Source: Phaseolibacter flectens ATCC 12775 (lineage in GTDB: Bacteria; Pseudomonadota; Gammaproteobacteria; Enterobacterales; Enterobacteriaceae). From it: a stretch of 64,000 nt of DNA. The notes under the pieces are model-generated. The model saw nothing but the letters and a program-made list of their open reading frames with translations. It searched no databases and was not told the origin of the DNA. Of the stretch, positions 13,571-22,189 are shown piece after piece (within the stretch, counting starts at the first letter, position 1; every line of letters begins with the position of its first letter). The stretch is taken from contig NZ_JAEE01000001.1 of NCBI RefSeq assembly GCF_000518745.1, positions 775,491-839,490 on the forward strand, in the 5' to 3' direction. Both the position numbers and the translations under genes were made by a program.

Positions 13571-13846
13571 ATGACTATTGATGATTATATGAAATTACGA
13601 CCACTACCAAAATTTGGGAGAGTGGTTAAAGTTGACTTTGATGCTTTGCGCATGGGGGGAGGATGCGACGGCGCTATTTTTGATGTCGACACAGTTGTAG
13701 AGAGAAAAGTAAGACGCGTAAGGCATAACAATGGCTGGAAATGGCAGTTAGTTAGAGATTCTCTTGATCAGGAATCTTGGGATTACTATTTCTGTCAGGA
13801 CAAAGAATCGCTGGATGAAATTAATTATCAATACGGCCTTATATAG
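13571..13846 (+). CDS. unknown phage protein framed by 27-base repeats
   Basis: A 91-residue acidic protein (MTIDDYMKLRPLPKFGRVVK, ending YCQDKESLDEINYQYGLI, with CDGAIFDVDTVVERKVRRVR in the middle). No known family is recognised. It belongs to the accessory part of the pL operon and is bracketed by near-identical 27-base repeats, which suggests insertion as a unit. Confidence 0.6.
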   Translation: MTIDDYMKLRPLPKFGRVVKVDFDALRMGGGCDGAIFDVDTVVERKVRRVRHNNGWKWQLVRDSLDQESWDYYFCQDKESLDEINYQYGLI

Positions 13847-13871
13847 TAACCCCCTATAGCTCATTTAAGAG
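13845..13871 (+). repeat. 27-base direct repeat, copy 2
   Basis: Near-identical to 13537-13563 (one C to T change). It begins within the stop codon of the framed gene. Confidence 0.85.
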
Positions 13872-13946
13872 TGGGCTATGTGGGTAATACTGCCCTATGA
13901 ACAGGATATGAGGATGTCTTGTTCTGATTAAATTAGATAAGTCTTC

Positions 13947-13972
13947 GCCCTTCATTCTTGAGGGGCTTTTTT
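13947..13972 (+). terminator. terminator within the pL operon
   Basis: GCCCTTC-attct-TGAGGGGC followed by TTTTTT. It ends immediately before the next ATG, so that gene depends on antitermination or on a separate start. Confidence 0.65.
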
Positions 13973-14275
13973 ATGGGGGAGAGGAAAGTGGAAAAATTAT
14001 ACACTATTGAAAAAGTTCTTTATTTAGCTAATCAAGAAAGAGGGCTTAATGTTTCTCATACAGAAAAGTCTTGCACTGACTTAAGCGAGAGAGTCGAGCT
14101 ACTGTTGTCGAAAGATTTATTGAAATTAGTTAACGAAGACGATTGCTCCAAATATTACAAAGTCACAAAAGAAGGAAAAATTAAATTGCTAAAAATGCAA
14201 ATAGAGTACCGGAAAAATAACGGAAAGAGCGTAGATATTCACGAATTTGAGCTAAGCGAATTACTTGCAGTGTGA
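13973..14275 (+). CDS. unknown phage protein, winged-helix-like
   Basis: A 100-residue protein with start ATG 13973 (AGGGG seven bases upstream, inside the terminator); GTG 13988 is an alternative. The pattern LYTIEKVLYLANQERG, LSERVELLLSKDLLKLV and YYKVTKEGKIKLLKMQ resembles a small winged-helix domain of the PadR/MarR-like shape. I do not recognise a named family. A terminator follows directly at 14275. Confidence 0.6.
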   Translation: MGERKVEKLYTIEKVLYLANQERGLNVSHTEKSCTDLSERVELLLSKDLLKLVNEDDCSKYYKVTKEGKIKLLKMQIEYRKNNGKSVDIHEFELSELLAV

Positions 14276-14297
14276 GCAGCCAATTAGCTGCTTTTTT
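14275..14297 (+). terminator. terminator within the pL operon
   Basis: AGCAGC-caatta-GCTGCT followed by TTTTT, overlapping the stop codon region of the preceding gene. Confidence 0.7.
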
Positions 14298-14362
14298 ATG
14301 CCATAACATCAGCACATATTCAATGAGTGGTCGGTTATATGACAAACATTCAGGAGAGTGAC

Positions 14363-15301
14363 ATGACAGAAACAACAGATTTAGCAGTGCTGGAGATTAA
14401 ACCTGAACAAGCCCCGGCGCTGTATGTTCAGAGTGGTTTGGATGGCTTCCTTGAACAAATTCGAAAATCAGTAAATGAGGTGCCAGATCTGACCACAGCG
14501 AAAGGTCGTGCACGGGTAGCATCACTTGCAGCTCAGGTTTCACGTAGCAAGACAGCAATTGAGAAGCCCGGTCGTGAGTATTTAAAGCGACTCAAAGAAG
14601 CGGTAAAGCCAGCGGAAGCAGAAATTAAACGCTTTGTTGATGAGTGTGACGCTTTACGTGATGAAACGCGCCGACCTCTTACCGAATGGGAAGCTGAGCA
14701 AGAGCGAATCAAGGCAGAAGAGAAGTTCAACGCTGACCATGCCGAAGCTCTGGAAATGAACGCAGCATTTGATAAGGCACTGGCTGAGCGTATTGAGTCA
14801 GACCACGAAATCGCTCTACTAATGAACGAAAAATTTGATCGCGATAAAGCAGAAGCAGCACGTATCGCTGAGCAACAGCGCATTGAGAATGAGCAACGCA
14901 TTGCACGTGAAGCTGCGGAGCGCGTTAAACGTGAGGAAGAAGAAAAGGCCAGGCGTGAGCGTGAGGAAGCCGAGCGCCGCGAGCGTGAACTACATGCCGC
15001 TGTAGAAAGAGAAAGGCGTGAGCGTATCGCGGCAGAACAACGAGCAGAGCTTGACAAACAGAAAGCTATCGAAGAAGAACGACGTAAAGCGCAAGAAGCT
15101 GAGGAAAAGCGGCTGGCAGAAGATCGGCGTATCAAAGATGAATTAGGTAAGCGCACAGCGAACGAAAATCACCGAAAACGTATTGGATCCGAGGTGGTGG
15201 GCGGGCTAATCAATATTGTTGGACTAAGCAGAGAGCAAGCAATCAGTACATTTTCAGCTATTAAAGATGACAAAATACCACACACTAGCATTAATTATTA
15301 A
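14363..15301 (+). CDS. phage coiled-coil protein near the recombination genes
   Basis: A 312-residue protein from ATG 14363 (CAGGAGAGTGAC upstream); an upstream in-frame ATG is unlikely. Residues 1-110 contain the conserved phage pattern PALYVQSGLDGFLEQIR, DLTTAKGRARVASLAAQVSR and KPGREYLKRLKEAVKP. Residues 110-260 form a very long charged coiled coil of R, E, A and K. The C-terminus (GLINIVGLSREQAISTFSAI) is a compact domain. Relatives lie beside recombination genes of many enterobacterial prophages; their role is unknown to me. Confidence 0.75.
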   Translation: MTETTDLAVLEIKPEQAPALYVQSGLDGFLEQIRKSVNEVPDLTTAKGRARVASLAAQVSRSKTAIEKPGREYLKRLKEAVKPAEAEIKRFVDECDALRDETRRPLTEWEAEQERIKAEEKFNADHAEALEMNAAFDKALAERIESDHEIALLMNEKFDRDKAEAARIAEQQRIENEQRIAREAAERVKREEEEKARREREEAERRERELHAAVERERRERIAAEQRAELDKQKAIEEERRKAQEAEEKRLAEDRRIKDELGKRTANENHRKRIGSEVVGGLINIVGLSREQAISTFSAIKDDKIPHTSINY

Positions 15302-15320
15302 TCAAAACGGAGTAACGCTA

Positions 15321-15428
15321 ATGGCAAAAGCTATCGGCGGCGTCATTAGCGCCGCTAAATCACTATTAACAAAAATTAAAAATCTATTAGAAGAAGCAGC
15401 AAAAAGGAACACGGAGGCTTACGCATGA
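15321..15428 (+). CDS. very small phage protein (35 residues)
   Basis: MAKAIGGVISAAKSLLTKIK followed by NLLEEAAKRNTEAYA. ATG 15321 follows GGAG. The protein is an amphipathic helix with alternating hydrophobic and basic residues. Its TGA overlaps the ATG of the next small gene (ATGA). It was too short for routine ORF calling but is well placed in the gene chain. Confidence 0.55.
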   Translation: MAKAIGGVISAAKSLLTKIKNLLEEAAKRNTEAYA

Positions 15429-15529
15429 ATAAATTAATTTTTACAGTTAACGTCTTCACTAAATACTGTGTTCCGGATAATAAATATTGGCGGCTGCAAA
15501 TGATTAAACTTAATGGGGTTGAGTTATGA
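15425..15529 (+). CDS. very small phage protein (34 residues)
   Basis: MNKLIFTVNVFTKYCVPDNK followed by YWRLQMIKLNGVEL. GGAGG lies about 9 bases before its start, inside the previous gene. It overlaps both neighbours by four bases (ATGA), so translation is coupled. Function is unknown. Confidence 0.5.
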   Translation: MNKLIFTVNVFTKYCVPDNKYWRLQMIKLNGVEL

Positions 15530-15711
15530 CTAAATCTGAAATATTTAAAATTAAGCAAGCAGAAAACGAAATAATTAATATATGTAGAAAGAATGGCATT
15601 GACGGAATCGGGCTGGGGCGGATCGGGATAAAGTTATCTAATATCGAGGCAAAAGAAAGAGACAAGATTTTTCAATCAAGAGGTGTCGACTATGGATTAC
15701 TACTCTCTTAA
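15526..15711 (+). CDS. small phage protein (61 residues)
   Basis: MTKSEIFKIKQAENEIINIC and later GLGRIGIKLSNIEAKERDKI. Helical and charged, with no recognised family. Overlaps the previous gene by 4 bases and the next by 20. Confidence 0.6.
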   Translation: MTKSEIFKIKQAENEIINICRKNGIDGIGLGRIGIKLSNIEAKERDKIFQSRGVDYGLLLS

Positions 15712-15934
15712 AGATAAAGCAGAAGATTACAGATGGTATATTCATGATAGAGCGCAGGAGATAATTGAGCTAGAAAGAGAAGAGTATAAGAAGATAGATA
15801 AATTATTTCCTGAGAATTTAGAAGACTTTAATCCGAAAGATCCAAAATATTCAAAGTATTTAAATAATGACTTTGCACAAGAGCGTTACTCTGATTTTGT
15901 ATATGCAATAGTAGAGAAAAGTTTAAAGGGGTGA
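15692..15934 (+). CDS. small phage protein (80 residues)
   Basis: Starts at ATG 15692 behind AGAGGTG. The sequence is acidic and helical ([20 protein letters not shown], then [18 protein letters not shown]). No family is recognised. It precedes the nuclease gene by four bases and may belong functionally with it. Confidence 0.6.
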   Translation: MDYYSLKDKAEDYRWYIHDRAQEIIELEREEYKKIDKLFPENLEDFNPKDPKYSKYLNNDFAQERYSDFVYAIVEKSLKG

Positions 15935-15938
15935 AAAT

Positions 15939-16760
15939 ATGGAACCTGGTATTTATTACGACCTTTCTAATGCTGAATACCATAAAGATCCCGCGATTGG
16001 CTCGACATCAGTAAAAGCCATCAGTGTTAGCCCGGCCAATCTTTATTTTAATCCCTTCAAAGGAAGCAAGTCGGCGCATATCGGTAGCGCAATTCATGCG
16101 GCGATTCTTGAACCTGATGTATTTAAGCGTGATTTCTACCAACTTGCTGATGGGCTGGATAGACGGTCTCCCGACTACAAGTCTGCTGTAAAGGATTACG
16201 GCGCCGAGTTCATTCTCGTAGGCAGCGAAGTCGAGACGGTAAATAAGATGGTTGAGTCGGCGCGAATGAATCATGACTTTGTTGATTACATGCGAGCGCC
16301 CGGTCATTCAGAAGTATCAATGTTTGCCAAGTGTGACGTGACAGGATTAGATCTAAAGTGTCGGTTTGATAGATTATCAGACTCTTATCCTTACCCTTTA
16401 GACGTGAAAAGCTGCCAGGACGCCACGGAACGGCGATTTAGTCAGGACTTCGGTAAGTGGCATTACCATATCCAAGCCGCTTTTTACCTCCATGTTTTGA
16501 GGCTTACGACTGGCAGGGAATTAAATCAATTCTGCTTCTTCGCTCTACAGAATAAAGCGCCGTATCAAAACTGCATGTACTTCATCGGTGAAGACTCACT
16601 CGAGAAGGGAAGAAAGCAGATGTTTGAGTCTCTCGAAAAAATAGCCGAGTGCATGGAAAACGAATCAGCAAGATATGAGGGAATTGTTCTCCCATCGTCA
16701 GAAATAAATATCCCTGCTTATCTATTTGATGAAGATTTTAATGAAGAGGTAATAATATAA
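15939..16760 (+). CDS. RecE-like PD-(D/E)XK exonuclease
   Basis: A 273-residue protein matching the C-terminal nuclease domain of RecE (exonuclease VIII). It has [20 protein letters not shown], the [11 protein letters not shown] helix, a core acidic residue in [12 protein letters not shown], and the catalytic [10 protein letters not shown] followed by [13 protein letters not shown]. RecE chews one strand of double-stranded DNA ends to leave a 3' tail for strand annealing. The gene heads a recombination set: nuclease, an unnamed OB-like protein and SSB, each overlapping or abutting the next. No RecT or Bet is visible, which makes the next gene interesting. Confidence 0.88.
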   Translation: MEPGIYYDLSNAEYHKDPAIGSTSVKAISVSPANLYFNPFKGSKSAHIGSAIHAAILEPDVFKRDFYQLADGLDRRSPDYKSAVKDYGAEFILVGSEVETVNKMVESARMNHDFVDYMRAPGHSEVSMFAKCDVTGLDLKCRFDRLSDSYPYPLDVKSCQDATERRFSQDFGKWHYHIQAAFYLHVLRLTTGRELNQFCFFALQNKAPYQNCMYFIGEDSLEKGRKQMFESLEKIAECMENESARYEGIVLPSSEINIPAYLFDEDFNEEVII

Positions 16761-17323
16761 TGGATATTTCAAAAACTGTTATCCCACGCTCAGATCAAAT
16801 TAACTTTGAAGATGTTCAAACAACAACTATTACAGCAGAAATAAAGGCAGTCAGGGCTGGAAATAAAGAACAACCTGTTTTCATAGATTTAGCTGGATTT
16901 GACGGAAGACCCTACAAGCCATCTAAATCAATGCGCCGGATTCTAATTGGCGGATGGGGAAATGACGGTCATAAGTGGGTTGGAAAAACCCTAACAATAT
17001 ATGGCGATAGAACTATTAAGTATGGAGGCGTCGCAGTTGGAGGAATAAAAATAAAAGCAATGAGCGATATCGACGGAAGTTTTTCAATGATGCTTACTGA
17101 ATCACGCGGACGTAGACGTGAACACTTCGTTGAGAAAATAGCTCCCCCCTGCCCGTTGCAGTGGTTCACAAATGATGCTTTAAATGCAGATTTAAATAGA
17201 TTGGAAGCAGCTTATAATAAAATAAAAAAAGCCCTTGAAGGTGACAAGGATAAGCTTAAAAAGCTAGACGAAGTTTACAGCATGAGGAAATCAGAATTGG
17301 GGAGAGTAAACAATGTCGAGTAA
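16760..17323 (+). CDS. unnamed recombination-cassette protein, probable ssDNA binding
   Basis: A 187-residue protein overlapping the nuclease gene by one base and ssb by 11. The first 130 residues look like an all-beta fold ([60 protein letters not shown], HMSxID-like AMSDIDGSF). The tail is helical ([17 protein letters not shown]). Similar proteins occur in phages of other proteobacteria, but I know no assigned function. The position between an exonuclease and an SSB, where an annealing protein is expected, suggests DNA binding or strand annealing. This is inference from context. Confidence 0.65.
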   Translation: MDISKTVIPRSDQINFEDVQTTTITAEIKAVRAGNKEQPVFIDLAGFDGRPYKPSKSMRRILIGGWGNDGHKWVGKTLTIYGDRTIKYGGVAVGGIKIKAMSDIDGSFSMMLTESRGRRREHFVEKIAPPCPLQWFTNDALNADLNRLEAAYNKIKKALEGDKDKLKKLDEVYSMRKSELGRVNNVE

Positions 17324-17783
17324 GGGGATTAACAAAGTAATTTTAATCGGGCATGTAGGAAAAGATCCAGAAGTGCGTTATATGCCCAATGGTGGAGCGG
17401 TGGCCAATCTGACTCTTGCTACATCTGAAAGCTGGCGTGATAAACAGTCAGGCGAGCAGAAAGAAATAACAGAATGGCATAGAGTAGTTATATTCGGAAA
17501 GCTTGCAGAGATTGCTGGCGAATACTTACGTAAAGGCTCACAGGTTTATATTGAGGGGCAGTTACGGACACGGAAATGGCAGGATCAGTCAGGCCAAGAT
17601 CGTTATACAACCGAAGTGGCGGTTAATGTCGGGGGGGTAATGCAGATGCTTGGTGGAAAGCGTGACAATGACAAAGCTGTAGAGCAAAAGCAACAAGCCG
17701 GCAGTAGCGGATACGCTAACAGACACAGCTTCACGCCACAGAATGAACCATCGCCTGATTTTGACGATGACATCCCATTCTAG
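17313..17783 (+). CDS. ssb: phage single-stranded DNA-binding protein
   Basis: A 156-residue SSB. The OB-fold is complete ([54 protein letters not shown]). A short linker leads to the acidic C-terminal tip DFDDDIPF, which recruits replication and repair proteins. It closely resembles the host SSB encoded at 28673-29212. The DNA is nearly identical over about 17500-17635 but diverges elsewhere, which points to recombination with a host-type ssb. Confidence 0.95.
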   Translation: MSSKGINKVILIGHVGKDPEVRYMPNGGAVANLTLATSESWRDKQSGEQKEITEWHRVVIFGKLAEIAGEYLRKGSQVYIEGQLRTRKWQDQSGQDRYTTEVAVNVGGVMQMLGGKRDNDKAVEQKQQAGSSGYANRHSFTPQNEPSPDFDDDIPF

Positions 17784-17922
17784 CAGCCCAACAGCCAAGG
17801 ATGGCTACTTATAGAATAGTATAAAGTGGATAATAAAATTAAATTAAATTAAATTAAGCGAGTGTGAGCAGCATGACTATATTAACAAAAGATAAAAGAT
17901 AAGAATTAGTCGAGGAATTAAA

Positions 17923-18391
17923 ATGAAATATAAGCTGACAGAAGAAACAAAAAAAAATCGGAGATAGAACTCTATTTCGAATTCAAGCACTTAAAGATTT
18001 TTCCGATGTTAAAGCAGGGGATTTAGGCGGGTGGATTGAGAGCGAGAGAAATTTGGGTCAATGCGGTAATTGTTGGGTGTACGACAACGCTTGGGTGTTC
18101 GACAGTGCTCTGGTGTCCGACAATGCTCATGCTTTCGGCGATGCTCATGTGTTCGGCAACGCTCTGTTGAAGCGCAGAAAAGACTTAATCGTAATTGGCA
18201 GTATTGGCTCAGAGGATGGCGTATTGTCAGCTTTCAGACAGAGTGACGGGTCCATCGGCGTCAATCGAGGATGCTTTAGAGGAAGCGTTGACGAATTTGA
18301 ATCAAAAGTTAAAGAAACTCACGGCGACAATATACATGCTCAGATATATTTGGGATTGATTCCGTTAATTAAATTGAGACTGAATTGGTGA
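17923..18391 (+). pseudogene. hexapeptide-repeat phage protein with A9 frameshift
   Basis: ATG 17923 (GAGGAATTAAA upstream) starts MKYKLTEETKK but runs into a stop at 17965-17967. A run of nine A (17949-17957) lies just before. With one A fewer the frame continues as IGDRTLFRIQALKDFSDVKA, GDLGGWIESERNL and then left-handed beta-helix-like repeats (VYDNAWVFDSALVSDNAH, VFGNAL) to the stop at 18391. This whole-length form matches phage proteins I recall with MKYKLTEET starts. Either the gene is broken or polymerase slippage on A9 restores the frame in part of the transcripts. Confidence 0.75.
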
Positions 18392-18439
18392 CTGCTCCCC
18401 GCCCGCATTGGGCGAGGGTTTACGGCGTTTTTCGCTAAG
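18388..18439 (+). repeat. 52-base repeat with terminator-like hairpin, copy 2
   Basis: Identical, as far as read, to 12023-12074, 6.4 kb upstream in the same operon. It begins within the stop codon region of the hexapeptide-repeat pseudogene and precedes the xis/int end. Confidence 0.8.
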
Positions 18440-18455
18440 GGAGATGCTTAATTAA

Positions 18456-18614
18456 ATGATAATAGGCTTTGCATTAATCTTGATTTCAAATAGTCAAATA
18501 ACCCCCACATCAGAATATATCTATCCCACACTTTCAGAATGTCAAACAGAACTAGAAACGTTCAAAAAAGCAAACTCTAATGCAATTTTAGAGTGTGCAG
18601 AAGTTTCAAGATAA
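18456..18614 (+). CDS. small phage protein, DUF1482-like
   Basis: A 52-residue protein (MIIGFALILISNSQITPTSE, YIYPTLSECQTELETFKKA, ending ILECAEVSR). A hydrophobic N-terminus suggests export or membrane association, and two cysteines are spaced as in small phage proteins of the DUF1482 kind (YPTxxECxxxL). Function is unknown. The ribosome binding site (GGGAGATG) is acceptable. Confidence 0.5.
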   Translation: MIIGFALILISNSQITPTSEYIYPTLSECQTELETFKKANSNAILECAEVSR

Positions 18615-18677
18615 TTAAATTTCTTAACAATAACCGATTCGCGGCGGATTCGTCGCGTCTGTAAATTGAGGTTTTTT

Positions 18678-18914
18678 ATGAGATTATTAACTTTAAAAGA
18701 GTGGAATAAACTACAGCCAATAGAGCTAAGCGAAGAACAAATTAGACGCGATATTAGAAGCGGAAGAATATATCCGCCACCAGTCAAATATGGACGCTCT
18801 TACGTTTTTGAAGAAATAGCAGTTAGAATTAACTTAAAAAGTCCAGAAATTAATGTCAAATCAGGAACATTGTTAGCGAGGATCAAGGATGGCGGCGCGC
18901 AGAAGAACTCATAA
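18678..18914 (+). CDS. xis: excisionase (lambda Xis type)
   Basis: A 78-residue protein from ATG 18678 with TTGAGG upstream. It aligns with lambda Xis (72 residues): LTLKEWNKLQPIELSEEQIR, RDIRSGRIYPPPVKYGRSYV, and LLARIKDGG near the end. Xis binds the attachment site, bends DNA and directs integrase to excision. It overlaps int by 26 bases, as in lambda. Confidence 0.92.
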   Translation: MRLLTLKEWNKLQPIELSEEQIRRDIRSGRIYPPPVKYGRSYVFEEIAVRINLKSPEINVKSGTLLARIKDGGAQKNS

Positions 18915-19947
18915 AACAAAGGATCTGCCGCCAAATCTATACTGCCGTGGCGGATATTACTCTTTCCGTGATCCGCGTACAGGTAAAGAGTACGGATTAG
19001 GCAGGGATAAGAGGATTGCAGTCAACGAGGCTGTAGCCGCTAATATTTCTATATTGCCTGATTGTGGCGTTAGTCTTGTAGATAAAATCAATAATAAGAC
19101 GACAGTCACGTTTTACGATTGGATTGATAAATATAATGTACTATTACAAAGCAGAGAGCTAAAAGAAAAAACGATATCTGACTATAACGACAGAATAAAA
19201 AGAATAAAAGCTGGAATGAACGATGCCCCGATATGCAACATAACAACTCAAAATATCGCGGAATTTATAGCAAGCATTGAAAATGAAGGAAAGAAGACAA
19301 CAGCAAAGTTAATTAGATCATTGCTGCTTGATATATTTAAAGAAGCTATCGCAAACGGCATTGTTGATGCTAATCCGGTGATAATGACAAGAACGTCAAA
19401 ATCAAAAGTGGCTAGATCTAGGCTTTCTTTAAGTTCTTTTATTAAAATTTTAGAGCTATCTGAATCATACCCGATATGGATAAAAAATAGCCTACTGATT
19501 GCGATTGTGACGGGGCAAAGAGTTAGTGACATATCAGAAATGAAATTCAGCGATATAGTTAACGGGGCATTAAGAGTTGAGCAAAAAAAGACGGGTTCTA
19601 AAATAGCAATCAAGCTAACAACTCACTGTCAAGCGGTGAGTGCAACTTTACATGATGTGATTAAACTGTGCAAAATAAATAATAAATCTGACTATTTAAT
19701 ATCTGATAAAAAAGGCTTAAAGGTAAATACGCAAAAAATATCAAAGCATTTCCTGCTACTAAGAGATAAACTAAATCTTGAGTGGACAGGAACCCCCGCC
19801 TCATTCCATGAGATAAGAAGCTTGTCAGCGCGAGTTTACACTGAGCAATTTAACGCTGAGTATGCACAGAGGCTACTGGGGCATAAATCATCGGCAATGA
19901 CAGATAAGTATAGAGACGATAGAGGCAGTGAGTTCTATGAGATTTAG
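18889..19947 (+). CDS. int: phage tyrosine integrase
   Basis: A 352-residue lambda-type integrase. The N-terminal arm-binding part has LPPNLYCRGGYYSFRDPRTG. The catalytic residues of tyrosine recombinases are present: R211 (TGQRVSD), K near 233 (EQKKTG), H307 and R310 (FHEIRSLSA), H332 (LLGHKSS) and the nucleophile Y341 (TDKYRDD). The protein looks intact, so the prophage could still move. It is the last phage gene on the right; the attachment site should lie between 19947 and about 20040, but I could not define its core because the other end is outside the window. Confidence 0.95.
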   Translation: MAARRRTHKTKDLPPNLYCRGGYYSFRDPRTGKEYGLGRDKRIAVNEAVAANISILPDCGVSLVDKINNKTTVTFYDWIDKYNVLLQSRELKEKTISDYNDRIKRIKAGMNDAPICNITTQNIAEFIASIENEGKKTTAKLIRSLLLDIFKEAIANGIVDANPVIMTRTSKSKVARSRLSLSSFIKILELSESYPIWIKNSLLIAIVTGQRVSDISEMKFSDIVNGALRVEQKKTGSKIAIKLTTHCQAVSATLHDVIKLCKINNKSDYLISDKKGLKVNTQKISKHFLLLRDKLNLEWTGTPASFHEIRSLSARVYTEQFNAEYAQRLLGHKSSAMTDKYRDDRGSEFYEI

Positions 19948-20040
19948 AGCGAATTTAGAAAGATTTAGGATTAATGGTTTTAATTATTTGATTTTTAATA
20001 ACTTTAAAAAGTTACGCCTATCACGGCTATAGGAGAATAA

Positions 20041-20442
20041 ATGAAAACGATTTTGTCATGCTTGGCTTTAAGTTTCTGCTTCTCGGCCTATGCAGCACCT
20101 TCCGGGACCCTGAGTGTCCATATTCTCAATCAGCAAACAGGATTACCTTCACCTGAAGTCAAAGTTGAACTGGATAAACTGACCGGCAATAACTGGACTA
20201 CACTGGCAACAGAACAAACAGATAAAGGTGGCAGAGTCAGTTCACTCTACCCAGCCAAAGGCGATATGGAGCCCGGCACCTATCGAGTGATTTTCTATAC
20301 TGGTGACTACTTTAAATCACAAAATTTGGCCACGTTTTTCCCATCAATTCCCGTCATCTTCACTGTAGAACAGAAAAATCAGCGTCTCCATGTTCCCCTT
20401 TTACTCAGCCAATATGGTTATTCAACCTACCGTGGTAGCTGA
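20041..20442 (+). CDS. hiuH: periplasmic 5-hydroxyisourate hydrolase
   Basis: A 133-residue transthyretin-like protein with a Sec signal peptide (MKTILSCLALSFCFSAYAAP, cleavage likely after AYA). The mature part starts with SGTLSVHILNQQTGLP and ends with the diagnostic tetrapeptide YRGS. The enzyme hydrolyses 5-hydroxyisourate in the oxidation of urate. AGGAG lies about 6 bases before the ATG. It is the first chromosomal gene next to the prophage, so its promoter region may be partly phage-derived. Confidence 0.93.
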   Translation: MKTILSCLALSFCFSAYAAPSGTLSVHILNQQTGLPSPEVKVELDKLTGNNWTTLATEQTDKGGRVSSLYPAKGDMEPGTYRVIFYTGDYFKSQNLATFFPSIPVIFTVEQKNQRLHVPLLLSQYGYSTYRGS

Positions 20443-20503
20443 GTTTGCATCGCTAACCAAGCTGTTCGCACGATTCACGGTGAACAGTTGCCGTAGATAA
20501 AAT

Positions 20504-20532
20504 AAAACAGGGCCGTTAAACAGCCCTGTTTT
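20504..20532. terminator. bidirectional terminator between hiuH and yjcE
   Basis: AAAACAGGGC-cgttaaaca-GCCCTGTTTT. T-runs on both strands serve the two convergent genes. Confidence 0.9.
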
Positions 20533-20536
20533 CGTA

Positions 20537-22189
20537 TTATTCTGACTCTTTCTCAACCAATACGGCTTCCAGTAAGTCAAGATCCAATAATAAACTCACC
20601 ATGCTTTCATTACTGATTTTATGATTGGCGCGCAGATGATAAACTTCCGCTCGTTCAGCACGTAATGCCGTCAGACGAAAACGCCGCTCCAAATTTTCCA
20701 GATACAACGCCTTTTCAAAATCATCTTTCCCTTCAATCCGACGCCGCATCGTGCCGATAATGCGTGAGCTTATCTCTTTAAGTAACTCAGGATCGGCATT
20801 TTCTTCTTCATCTGCGGCTAAACGCCGCTCCATTTTATAAACACTATCAATCGCAATTTTAGCCATCTCGACTCTGGCTGCTTGAATTTCATGTTTATTC
20901 ACCGTCTTATCCGCACCAGGCAGCTTTTTAAGTAATAGGGGCAAGACAATGACACCCACAACCAGCGACAGTAATATCACCCCTGTAGCCAGAAAAACCA
21001 TTTGATAGCGTCCTGGAAAAATATCGCCATTATTCATAAAAATAGGAATAGATAAGACACCCGCCAACGTCACCGCCCCCCTAACACCAGCGAAAGTCGC
21101 CACCAATAGCTCCCTCAACGTGTAATGACTGAACTCCAGCGGTTTGTTTTTCAAGAAACGTTTGCTCAGTCGTTTCATCAACCACAACCAGCCGAAACGT
21201 ACCAGCATCAAGGCAAAATAAATTAAGACCACATCTCCAATTAACATCAAAAGATCCGCACTTTGATCGCCATGAGTTCCCGCGATAGTTTGCTCCATGA
21301 TACCTGGGAGTTGCAGACCCAATAACAAAAACACCATACCATTAAAAACAAAGTCTAACATATGCCAAACGCTGTTCGCCCTCAAACGCATGGCGAGGGG
21401 GGCTTGACGCATCAGACCTGAACGAGTGATCGTCATCCCTGCGGCCACTGCGGCTAAAATACCTGATACGCCGACATGCTCAGCCAAAAGATAAGAAGCA
21501 AAAGGGAGCAACATCAATAACACCGTTTGCGTGGCAGGATCATCGTCACTCCAGCGACTCATAAAACGCAGAGACTTACCATATAACCAGCAAATAACGA
21601 CACCCGCGAATAACCCCCCAAGAGAAACCTTCAGAAATTCAAACGAAGCACCAGACCAAGTAAAGACCATTGTGCCCATTGCAACAGCGATAGCAAACTT
21701 CAGTGAAACCAGACCCGATGCATCGTTCATTAAGGCTTCGCCTTGAACAATAGACATGATTTTCTTAGAGATCCGACCTTTTCCGACAATGCCGGATAGA
21801 GCAACCGCATCGGTTGGAGACAACACCGCCGCTAACGCAAAAGCAGGGATCAGCGGGATCCCTGGAATGATCCAGTAAATTAAGTAACCAATACCAACGA
21901 CTGTGATAAGAACCAAAACCAAGGCTAATCCAATAATTTCACGTCCATGATGTAAAAATTCACTGGTCGGTGTTTTTAGTCCATCGGCGAATAATAAGGG
22001 GGGGATGAATAGCACAAGAAAGAGTTCTGGATCAAAATTGACATGTAAGCCAATTGAGGGCCATGCCAGTAAAGCGCCGATAATGATTTGTACTAAGGGC
22101 AAGGGAAAATGCAAAGGAATAATACGAGCTGCAACCCCAGAGAGGGAGACAACAAGGATCATAATCAATATAGTAAAAAATATTTCCAT
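20537..22189 (-). CDS. yjcE: Na+/H+ antiporter of the CPA1 family (YjcE-like)
   Basis: A 550-residue inner-membrane protein with about 12 hydrophobic segments and a cytoplasmic C-terminal domain of about 130 residues. The ion-binding region is AAVLSPTDAVALSG (about residues 125-137) with GEALMNDASGL following, typical of CPA1 exchangers. It exchanges protons for sodium or other cations. E. coli yjcE is in the same neighbourhood near soxR. Confidence 0.88.
   Translation of the reverse strand: MEIFFTILIMILVVSLSGVAARIIPLHFPLPLVQIIIGALLAWPSIGLHVNFDPELFLVLFIPPLLFADGLKTPTSEFLHHGREIIGLALVLVLITVVGIGYLIYWIIPGIPLIPAFALAAVLSPTDAVALSGIVGKGRISKKIMSIVQGEALMNDASGLVSLKFAIAVAMGTMVFTWSGASFEFLKVSLGGLFAGVVICWLYGKSLRFMSRWSDDDPATQTVLLMLLPFASYLLAEHVGVSGILAAVAAGMTITRSGLMRQAPLAMRLRANSVWHMLDFVFNGMVFLLLGLQLPGIMEQTIAGTHGDQSADLLMLIGDVVLIYFALMLVRFGWLWLMKRLSKRFLKNKPLEFSHYTLRELLVATFAGVRGAVTLAGVLSIPIFMNNGDIFPGRYQMVFLATGVILLSLVVGVIVLPLLLKKLPGADKTVNKHEIQAARVEMAKIAIDSVYKMERRLAADEEENADPELLKEISSRIIGTMRRRIEGKDDFEKALYLENLERRFRLTALRAERAEVYHLRANHKISNESMVSLLLDLDLLEAVLVEKESE

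Noticed and set aside
14533..15156. Long frame on the minus strand (about 207 codons, Ser/Arg-rich)
   Set aside because: It mirrors the Glu/Arg/Ala-rich coiled coil coded on the plus strand; its Ser-Arg low complexity is what antisense of such codons gives.
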